In this document: piece by piece, positions 1-5,499 of the stretch
Layout: each line of letters begins with the position of its first letter
How positions within the stretch are numbered: position 1 is the stretch's first letter
Source of the DNA: Clostridiales bacterium UBA1381
GTDB lineage: Bacteria; Bacillota; Clostridia; UBA1381
Reading direction: 5' to 3'
Length of the DNA stretch: 5,889 nt
Assembly: GCA_002305435.1 (NCBI GenBank)
Contig: DBQZ01000080.1
Location: 1,679-7,567, forward strand
Program-made: the position numbers and the translations under genes
Notes under the pieces: generated by a model
Databases searched by the model: none
Told to the model about the DNA's origin: nothing
The model's input: the letters and a program-made list of their open reading frames with translations, nothing else

Positions 1-1028
1 CCGGTGTTCTTCTTAAGCCCCTCTGCCATCTCCTCTGCGGTCTGTTCGCTCACTGCTCCGTATTTATCGAGCGTATCAGCCGAAACACCAAGATACTTCA
101 TCTTAGCCTCATTGGAATACGTGACAAAGCTTGTGCCAAACACCTCTGAAATTCCGGCAATATCCGTAAGCGTCTTTGCAAACAGCCCGCCTGTACAGCT
201 TTCGGCAGCCGATATTGTAAGCCCTTGCTGAAGCAGCAGCTCCGCTGTTGTATTGTACAAATCCTTTCCGTCGTCACTGTAAATATATTCGCCTGCCGCT
301 TCATATATACGCTCCTTGACGGAATTGATCAGCCTTTCACCCTCCTCGGGATCTGCGCAGGAAGCTGCCACCCTCAAGTGCACCTCCCCGGTCTTAGCAT
401 AAGGGGCTACGGTCGGGTTTGTGCTGTCTCTCATAAGGTCGGCTAATTTCTGAGCCACTGCGCTCTCACCCATGCCGAAAATCCTGTACGTCCTTGAATA
501 TATCAGCTTGTCGGACTTTTCCCTGAGATATTTAAGCGCCCCGTCCTCAAACATCGCCTTAAGCTCTGCCGGCGGCCCCGGCAGCATAATAGCGGCCTTG
601 CCGTCCTTCTCGATTATACAACCCGGAGCCGTCCCGCACGTGTTCTTAAGCACTATGCAATGCTTGGGAAGCATTGCCTGCTTGACATTATTTTCGGTCA
701 TGGTACGGTTTACCCTGCGGAAATAATCCTCCATACGCTTAAGGCTTTCCTCATGCAGAACGAGCTCTTCGCCCATACATTCGGCAAGCGTTTCCTTTGT
801 GAGGTCATCAGGCGTAGGCCCAAGACCACCGGAGGTTATAACTATATCCGACCGCAAAAGCGCCTTTTTTATCTCCTCGGACAGCCTTTCTTTATTGTCG
901 CCGACCACCGACTGGTGATAAACATTTATCCCTATGGCAGAAAGCTGCTCGGCAAGGTATTGGGCGTCGGTATTCGTTATTTCCCCCATCAAAAGTTCCG
1001 TTCCCACGGCAATTATTTCTGCGTTCAT
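1..1028 (-). CDS. cinA: CinA family nicotinamide-nucleotide amidase (3' end cut by window edge)
   Basis: CinA proteins combine an N-terminal molybdopterin-binding-like domain (COG1058 type, linked to ADP-ribose pyrophosphatase activity) with a C-terminal PncC-like domain that deamidates nicotinamide mononucleotide to nicotinate mononucleotide in pyridine-nucleotide salvage. I translated the minus strand from the ATG at 1028-1026 and found 342 complete codons with no stop before the edge. The first domain shows SGGLGPTPDDLT (residues 66-77) and LPGPPAEL (149-156). The second shows the family signature SAAESCTGG (273-281). The family usually has about 410-420 residues, so roughly 70 are missing off the left edge. 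The start is supported by AAAGGA nine bases upstream and by the typical N-terminus MNAEIIAVGTELL. It follows thiI by 30 bases. CinA often lies beside recA or pgsA; here its upstream partner is thiI, and the downstream side is not visible. All visible motifs are intact. Confidence 0.95.
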   Translation of the reverse strand, partial: MNAEIIAVGTELLMGEITNTDAQYLAEQLSAIGINVYHQSVVGDNKERLSEEIKKALLRSDIVITSGGLGPTPDDLTKETLAECMGEELVLHEESLKRMEDYFRRVNRTMTENNVKQAMLPKHCIVLKNTCGTAPGCIIEKDGKAAIMLPGPPAELKAMFEDGALKYLREKSDKLIYSRTYRIFGMGESAVAQKLADLMRDSTNPTVAPYAKTGEVHLRVAASCADPEEGERLINSVKERIYEAAGEYIYSDDGKDLYNTTAELLLQQGLTISAAESCTGGLFAKTLTDIAGISEVFGTSFVTYSNEAKMKYLGVSADTLDKYGAVSEQTAEEMAEGLKKNT

Positions 1029-1037
1029 AAAACCATA

Positions 1038-1045
1038 TCCTTTCT
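1038..1045 (-). promoter_or_regulatory. Ribosome binding site of cinA
   Basis: On the minus strand this reads AGAAAGGA, ending nine bases before the cinA ATG. It lies in the 30-base thiI-cinA gap, the longest intergenic space in the window. The gap contains no hairpin or U-run that would suggest a terminator, so cinA is probably cotranscribed with thiI. Confidence 0.7.
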
Positions 1046-1058
1046 GCTTTTTGCCCTC

Positions 1059-2240
1059 TTACGCCTGCGGATATACCTCTATCAGCTCCACACCGTCAAG
1101 AGCTTCTTTAATAAGAGATTCAACATCGAGCGCACTCTCCGACTGTTCTATATTCCTCCGCTTAGGCTGGGTTGTCGGATGCTTCGGTGTAAACACCGTG
1201 CAGCAGTCCTCATACGGCAATATCGACGTTTCAAACGTGCCGATATTCTCCGACCTCTCGACTATCTCTATCTTATCCATGCCTATGAGCGGACGCAGCA
1301 CCGGCATATCAACGACTGCGTTTGTCGTATCAAGGGCGGCAAGAGTCTGGCTTGCCACCTGCCCGGCACTCTCGCCTGTTATAAGCGCTTTGGAGCCGTT
1401 CTTCACCGCCAGCCTTTCAGCTATTCGCATCATAAAGCGGCGCATTATAAGCGTCATATGTTCTTCACGGCACTTATCACGTATTTCCAGCTGTATCTGC
1501 GTAAACGGCACTATATATAAATTTATTTTCCCCGTATAGCGGGCAATAATTCCTGCCAATTCAATGACTTTTTCCTTTGCACGCTCGGAGGTATACGGAA
1601 ACGAGAAAAAATTCACCGCATCTATCTCTATCCCACGCTTAGCCATCATATGGCCGGCAACGGGGCTGTCTATACCGCCTGACAACAGCAGTGTCGCTCT
1701 TCCTCCAGTGCCTATAGGAACTCCTCCCTGACCTTTCGTCTTATTTTCCACACAGTAAACGTAAGATGCAACATCGCGCACCTCTACCTTCACAGTTACC
1801 TGCGGCTTGTGGACATCACAGCGGAGATTGTCAAACTTATCGTCAAGGTAGCCCCCGACCTCCTGGCAAAGCCTTATTGAATCAAGCGGGAAGCTCTTGT
1901 CGGCACGTTTTGCCTCCACCTTAAAAGTCTCGACAGCCAAAAGCTCCCTACGGCAGTATTCTTCAGCTGTTCTGCATATATCCTCCACATTTTTTTCGCA
2001 TACAGCCGCCCTCGTTATTGAAACTATGCCGAACACTTTCGACAGCCGCTCAACAACGATATCCAGCTTTTCTTCCTCGCTGACCTCAATATATATCGTT
2101 GCCTGCATAAGCTTCATCTTTATCTCGGCAACGTTCCTTAACGCATCACGGATATTATTCATCAGCTTCTGCTCAAAACGGGAACGGTTGCCGCCCTTTA
2201 AAATTATCTCTCCGTATTTAACAAGGATTATCTCCCTCAT
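1059..2240 (-). CDS. thiI: tRNA 4-thiouridine synthetase ThiI (short form, no rhodanese domain)
   Basis: ThiI adenylates uridine 8 of tRNA with ATP and replaces its oxygen with sulfur to give 4-thiouridine, a near-UV sensor. In some bacteria it also takes part in thiazole sulfur transfer for thiamine. The 393-residue protein has the order N-terminal ferredoxin-like region (about 1-60), THUMP domain (about 60-165) and PP-loop ATPase domain (about 175 to the end). The PP-loop LLLSGGIDSP is at 184-193, and a conserved TGESAGQVASQT stretch is at 288-299. A Cys pair, EDCCTVF (344-350), lies where the catalytic PP-loop-domain cysteine of E. coli ThiI (Cys344) is expected; this equivalence is inferred without an alignment. 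The C-terminal rhodanese domain of E. coli ThiI is absent, as in B. subtilis. The cysteine desulfurase ends four bases upstream, which fits direct sulfur transfer from that enzyme. Confidence 0.96.
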   Translation of the reverse strand: MREIILVKYGEIILKGGNRSRFEQKLMNNIRDALRNVAEIKMKLMQATIYIEVSEEEKLDIVVERLSKVFGIVSITRAAVCEKNVEDICRTAEEYCRRELLAVETFKVEAKRADKSFPLDSIRLCQEVGGYLDDKFDNLRCDVHKPQVTVKVEVRDVASYVYCVENKTKGQGGVPIGTGGRATLLLSGGIDSPVAGHMMAKRGIEIDAVNFFSFPYTSERAKEKVIELAGIIARYTGKINLYIVPFTQIQLEIRDKCREEHMTLIMRRFMMRIAERLAVKNGSKALITGESAGQVASQTLAALDTTNAVVDMPVLRPLIGMDKIEIVERSENIGTFETSILPYEDCCTVFTPKHPTTQPKRRNIEQSESALDVESLIKEALDGVELIEVYPQA

Positions 2241-2244
2241 ATGT

Positions 2245-2251
2245 TCACCTC
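2245..2251 (-). promoter_or_regulatory. Ribosome binding site of thiI, overlapping the desulfurase stop codon
   Basis: The minus strand reads GAGGTGA, the best Shine-Dalgarno match in the window. Its last three bases are the TGA stop of the upstream cysteine desulfurase, and the thiI ATG follows four bases later, seven from the GAGG core. Placing the site on the stop codon suggests that ribosomes finishing the desulfurase are handed to thiI. Confidence 0.75.
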
Positions 2252-3393
2252 ATTATCCTGCGCAGACGGCTTACCTCTTCTGAGAGCACCTCAGCCGTAC
2301 GCATTATCTCCTGGGTTGTATTCATGTGCGAAAAGCTGAACCGCACAGCCGAATCCGTTTCTGCCGCACTGCAGCCCATCGACATCAGAACGTGGCTTTT
2401 CTGGGGCTTATGTGAGGAACAAGCCGAGCCGGTCGAAACGTATATCCCCCGTGATTCAAGCACGTGGAGCAATATCTCCGACCGAAGTCCCGGAAAGGAT
2501 ACGTTTAAAACGCTTCCGGCATTGTTCTCATCCGTCCCATTTATTTTCACATTTTCTACTCTGTTTATTATCTCAGTCTTCAAAAGCGTCCTCAGGCTTT
2601 TTAAATGGATGCTGTTTCCCTTAGCATCAAGCTCACGGCTTACCTCGCCCATAGCGTATATGCCGGGCAAATTCTCCGTCCCCGGACGAATGCCGTCCTG
2701 CTGACCGCCGCCGAATATTATCGGTCTCAGCTTATTCACCCTGCAATACAGAACGCCGATCCCTTGAGGGGCGTGTATTTTATGGCCGCTTACCGAAAGC
2801 AGGTCTATACCCCACTCCTGCGGCCGAAGAGGCAGTTTGCCAAAACTCTGCACGCAGTCCGAATGGAAAATCGCATTCGGTGAATGTTTCTTTATAATTT
2901 CTCCTGCCTTATCCACCGGCTGTATCATGCCCGTTTCATTGTTTACGTGCATAATACTCACCAAAACCGTATCCTCCCGAAGCTCATGCTCAAGCTCCTC
3001 AAGGCTTATTACCCCGCTGTCATCAGGCTTCAGGTAAGATACCTCAAACCCTTCCTCCTCAAGCGCCCTCATGCACTCGAGCACAGCAGGATGCTCTATC
3101 ATTGTAGTGATTATGTGATTTCCCCGCTTTTTCATTTTGCGGGCAGCCCCGAAAATGGCGATATTATCGCTCTCCGTGCCGCCGGAGGTGAAATATATCC
3201 CCGCCGGTGATACTCCAAGCGTTCGGGCGATATTCTGCCTTGCTTCCTTTATGCGTTTTTCGGCAGCTATACCTATCCCATGCAGGGAGGATGGATTGCC
3301 GAAATTATCCATACATTCCAAAACCGCCTTTACCGCCGTAGGACACGGCTTGGTAGTGGCGGCATTATCCAGATATATAATATTCTCAGTCAT
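2245..3393 (-). CDS. nifS: Cysteine desulfurase, NifS/IscS family, likely sulfur donor to ThiI
   Basis: This PLP-dependent class V aminotransferase-fold enzyme converts L-cysteine to L-alanine and holds the sulfur as a persulfide on an active-site Cys. The protein is 382 residues, normal for the family. It opens with the classic YLDNAATT (7-14). The PLP-binding Lys is K205 in SGHK, the ring-stacking His is H101 in IEHPAV, and PLP contacts D179 and Q182 lie in HSDCVQ. The catalytic Cys is C325 in STGSACSS, on a short loop of the NifS/IscS type. No iscU, iscR or other iron-sulfur assembly gene lies beside it; the next gene is thiI. By analogy with the B. subtilis NifZ-ThiI pair, its main role is probably 4-thiouridine synthesis, though a general sulfur-donor role is not excluded. 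Its first eight bases (ATGACTGA) overlap the thiN stop, and no strong Shine-Dalgarno is seen, so it is probably translationally coupled to thiN. Confidence 0.95.
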   Translation of the reverse strand: MTENIIYLDNAATTKPCPTAVKAVLECMDNFGNPSSLHGIGIAAEKRIKEARQNIARTLGVSPAGIYFTSGGTESDNIAIFGAARKMKKRGNHIITTMIEHPAVLECMRALEEEGFEVSYLKPDDSGVISLEELEHELREDTVLVSIMHVNNETGMIQPVDKAGEIIKKHSPNAIFHSDCVQSFGKLPLRPQEWGIDLLSVSGHKIHAPQGIGVLYCRVNKLRPIIFGGGQQDGIRPGTENLPGIYAMGEVSRELDAKGNSIHLKSLRTLLKTEIINRVENVKINGTDENNAGSVLNVSFPGLRSEILLHVLESRGIYVSTGSACSSHKPQKSHVLMSMGCSAAETDSAVRFSFSHMNTTQEIMRTAEVLSEEVSRLRRIMR

Positions 3394-3994
3394 TGCTCTT
3401 TATCACGAAGCCCTTTCCGCCTGCCGTTTCTATCAAGCAGGTATTTCCCGTCATAACGTTGCTTACGCCTCGGCATTCATACCGGTAAAGCGTCTCCCCC
3501 GCCAGCGGATACTCAAGTCCCTCTGTCCTAACTCCGCAAAGCTCCTCGTCAAGCGGCAGTATCGACACCAAATCGCCGGGCTTTCCGCTAAGACGGCAGC
3601 TTCTGCCTAAAAGACGGATCTCGCTGTTACGGTCTATGATAATTCCCTCGCCGCCCATTTTTTCTATGTATTCCAAAAGGCCGAGGTTTGCTATTGTATG
3701 ATCCATACGCCCGCCGGTGAAGCCGAAAAGCAAAAGCTCCTTATACCCTTTCTCAAGCGCATATCTTACAGCCAGCTCGCTGTCGGTAAAATCCTTTTTA
3801 ACAGGAAACCTCTCCGATTCCACATTTTCGGGGAATTCCGCTATGGAGTCGAAATCCCCCAAAAGCATATCGGGGTTTATATCACCCGCACGGTCAAAGC
3901 CGCTATCGGCGCAGATAATATAATCGTCCTCACGCAAAAATTTTCCAAGCTGTTCCCGGCAGACGTTTCCGCCTGCGATTATAACTGCCCGCAT
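3386..3994 (-). CDS. thiN: Thiamine pyrophosphokinase
   Basis: The enzyme transfers pyrophosphate from ATP to thiamine, giving thiamine diphosphate, the cofactor of transketolase, pyruvate-processing and other enzymes. The reading frame stays open back to 4159, but the ATG at 3994-3992 is the credible start: it gives the family N-terminus MRAVIIAGG and a normal length of 202 residues, and AAAGGAA sits eight bases upstream. Motifs are the catalytic-domain GDFDS (46-50), KKDFTDSE (66-73) and GGRMDH (94-99), followed by the thiamine-binding C-terminal beta domain with GLEYPL (159-164) and RGVSN (175-179). Its first 16 bases overlap the end of rpe, and its last eight overlap the start of the desulfurase. 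The rpe-thiN neighbourhood matches B. subtilis. Cytosolic; no membrane segment or signal peptide is seen. Confidence 0.95.
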   Translation of the reverse strand: MRAVIIAGGNVCREQLGKFLREDDYIICADSGFDRAGDINPDMLLGDFDSIAEFPENVESERFPVKKDFTDSELAVRYALEKGYKELLLFGFTGGRMDHTIANLGLLEYIEKMGGEGIIIDRNSEIRLLGRSCRLSGKPGDLVSILPLDEELCGVRTEGLEYPLAGETLYRYECRGVSNVMTGNTCLIETAGGKGFVIKSND

Positions 3995-4623
3995 CTTTTC
4001 AATTCCTTTACTGCTTCTGTAATATTTCCCCTGCCGAAAACGGCTGTACCTGCCACTATCACATCGGCCCCGGCATTTATCGCTTCGGCTATTGTCTGGC
4101 TGTTTATTCCGCCGTCCACCTGAATATGCAGCCGGTCGCCGGCAGTCTTTCGCAGCCATTTTATTTTGTCATTCATCGAATGTATATATTCCTGCCCGCC
4201 TTTTCCCGGTTCAACGGTCATCACAAGCACCATATCAATAAGCGGCAGATACTCCTCAAGCACCTCTGCCGGAGTGTCCGGCTTTATTGATATGCCCACT
4301 TTTTTTCCAAGCGAACGTATCAATTCCAAACATTCCCCAACATCGCTGTCGGACTCATAGTGGAACGTTATCGAGTCGGCTCCAGCCGCTGCAAACTGCG
4401 GTATATGCCAAAGCGGCTCCTTAACCATAAGATGAACATCAAAAAACATCTTGCTCATCGGTCTTAAAGCCTTTACCACCGGTATGCCAAAGCTTATCGA
4501 CGGCACAAACACACCGTCCATAACATCAATGTGCAGCCACTCTGAGCCGGCTTTTTCACATTCTGAAACCTGTTCGCCAAGATTGCAGAAATCAGCCGCC
4601 AATATAGATGAAGATAAAATCAT
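3979..4623 (-). CDS. rpe: Ribulose-phosphate 3-epimerase
   Basis: This TIM-barrel enzyme interconverts D-ribulose 5-phosphate and D-xylulose 5-phosphate in the pentose phosphate pathway. Numbered from the start used here (214 residues), the metal and catalytic residues are H31 and D33 in HIDVMDG, H64 in FDVHLMV, and D170 in QVDGGI. The phosphate site is at GGI (171-173) and VAGTAVF (190-196). The active-site loop reads VEPGKGGQ (137-144), where the commonest form has NPGFGGQ. Two starts are possible. The ATG at 4623 follows AGAGGA by six bases and gives the family-like MILSSSILAADF. The ATG at 4647 follows AAAGGA by nine bases, adds eight residues (MEKLRGMK) and overlaps rsgA by 13 bases. I prefer 4623 because it fits family length and leaves an 11-base gap, but the choice is not certain. 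Confidence 0.94.
   Translation of the reverse strand: MILSSSILAADFCNLGEQVSECEKAGSEWLHIDVMDGVFVPSISFGIPVVKALRPMSKMFFDVHLMVKEPLWHIPQFAAAGADSITFHYESDSDVGECLELIRSLGKKVGISIKPDTPAEVLEEYLPLIDMVLVMTVEPGKGGQEYIHSMNDKIKWLRKTAGDRLHIQVDGGINSQTIAEAINAGADVIVAGTAVFGRGNITEAVKELKRCGQL
4003..4009 (-). promoter_or_regulatory. Ribosome binding site of thiN, inside the end of rpe
   Basis: The minus strand reads AAAGGAA with eight bases to the ATG at 3994-3992. It decides the thiN start, because upstream in-frame codons in the longer open frame run through rpe coding sequence and encode an Arg-rich stretch unlike the family. Confidence 0.7.
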
Positions 4624-4629
4624 TTTCAT

Positions 4630-4635
4630 TCCTCT
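4630..4635 (-). promoter_or_regulatory. Preferred ribosome binding site of rpe
   Basis: The minus strand reads AGAGGA, immediately after the rsgA TAA, whose final A-containing bases run into it. It lies six bases before the ATG at 4623-4621. A competing AAAGGA at 4657-4662, within rsgA, would serve the ATG at 4647-4645, so the site alone does not settle the start. Confidence 0.5.
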
Positions 4636-5498
4636 TAGTTTTTCCATTCTTTTATATCCTTTAATGTATCATATAAATCCCGGTAGCTTTGATAACGTGA
4701 GGTTGAAATCTCCCCCGCCTCAGCAGCTGCTTTAACAGCGCAGTCCGGCTCGTTTATATGCACGCAGCCACGGAAGCGGCACTCTCCCGCCCTTTTCGCC
4801 ATCTCGGGGAAATAACGCCACAGCTCCTCAGCCCGCACGCCCGTAAGCTCCATAGACGAAAATCCCGGAGTGTCCATCACGTATCCGCCGCCCTCAAGCT
4901 CCATCAGCTCCACATGGCGTGTGGTATGACGGCCTCGGTGTATTTTGTCCGAAACCGCCCCCGTTTGCAGATTGTTTCCGGTTATACGGCTTAAAAGGCT
5001 CGACTTGCCGACTCCCGAAAGGCCGGCAAAGGCTGCCGTACGACCGCATATGACTTCTTCAAGCTCAGCCGTACCCTCATTCCGGAGCGCCGAAACTTTC
5101 ACTATCTCGTATCCGGTACACTTATACGCATCATATATCTTTTTGCCATCGTCTATATCCGTCTTGTTTATACATATAACCGGCTCAATACCGTTCATTT
5201 CCGCATGAACAAGCATTTTGTCGAGCAGGAGGAAATTCGGCTCAGGCTCCTTTGATGCTGCCACAAGCACGAGCATATCCACATTTGCCGCAGCCGGTCG
5301 TATGAGACTCGTTTTCCTAGGCTGTATTGCGGTAATATTCCCTTTACCGTTTTTTACCTCCACCTCAACAAAATCGCCTATCATCGGGGTTATGCCTAAT
5401 TTACGGAATATCCCCCTGGCTTTACACTCATATACGCATCGGTCGGAGGCCTTCACATAGTAAAAGCCTCCGATCCCTTTCATTATTCTTCCCTGCAT
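4635..5498 (-). CDS. rsgA: Small ribosomal subunit biogenesis GTPase RsgA
   Basis: RsgA (YjeQ/CpgA) is a circularly permuted GTPase that binds the maturing 30S subunit and helps late assembly at the decoding site. The protein has 287 residues from the ATG at 5498. It carries an N-terminal OB fold (about 1-65). The GTPase motifs then appear in permuted order: G4 NKTD (111-114), SAL (136-138) as G5, Walker A GLSGVGKS (159-166), GRHTTRH (189-195), and G3 DTPG (209-212). A C-terminal zinc site follows as Cys240-x4-Cys245-x-His247-x5-Cys253. All key residues are present. An in-frame TTG at 5507 would add three residues and overlap the kinase, but MQGRIMKGIGGFYYV is the usual family opening. The ATG is one base after the kinase stop, and no clear Shine-Dalgarno precedes it, so translation is probably coupled. 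Confidence 0.96.
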   Translation of the reverse strand: MQGRIMKGIGGFYYVKASDRCVYECKARGIFRKLGITPMIGDFVEVEVKNGKGNITAIQPRKTSLIRPAAANVDMLVLVAASKEPEPNFLLLDKMLVHAEMNGIEPVICINKTDIDDGKKIYDAYKCTGYEIVKVSALRNEGTAELEEVICGRTAAFAGLSGVGKSSLLSRITGNNLQTGAVSDKIHRGRHTTRHVELMELEGGGYVMDTPGFSSMELTGVRAEELWRYFPEMAKRAGECRFRGCVHINEPDCAVKAAAEAGEISTSRYQSYRDLYDTLKDIKEWKN

Positions 5499-5499
5499 A

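Noticed and set aside
1029..1058. Terminator or promoter between thiI and cinA
   Set aside because: The 30-base gap has a usable ribosome site but no stem-loop with a T-run and no convincing -35/-10 pair.
660..1520. Long plus-strand open frame of 286 codons across the cinA-thiI border
   Set aside because: It lies antisense to two well-supported genes, its translation is rich in Arg, His, Tyr and Leu with no recognisable domain, and no ribosome site precedes it. It is a shadow of the coding strand.
934..1539. Plus-strand open frame of 201 codons, Ser-, Ile- and Ala-rich
   Set aside because: It is fully antisense to thiI and the cinA start. The Ser/Ile-rich composition is what reversed codons of these genes produce.
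3386..4009. TPP riboswitch or other leader controlling thiN
   Set aside because: The thiN start lies inside rpe and there is no intergenic space for an aptamer. Any such element would have to lie outside this window.
3995..4159. Upstream extension of thiN to a start at 4159
   Set aside because: The extra 55 residues are Arg/Gly/Ser-rich, are read in a second frame of rpe and do not resemble the family. The internal ATG has a good ribosome site and the expected N-terminus.
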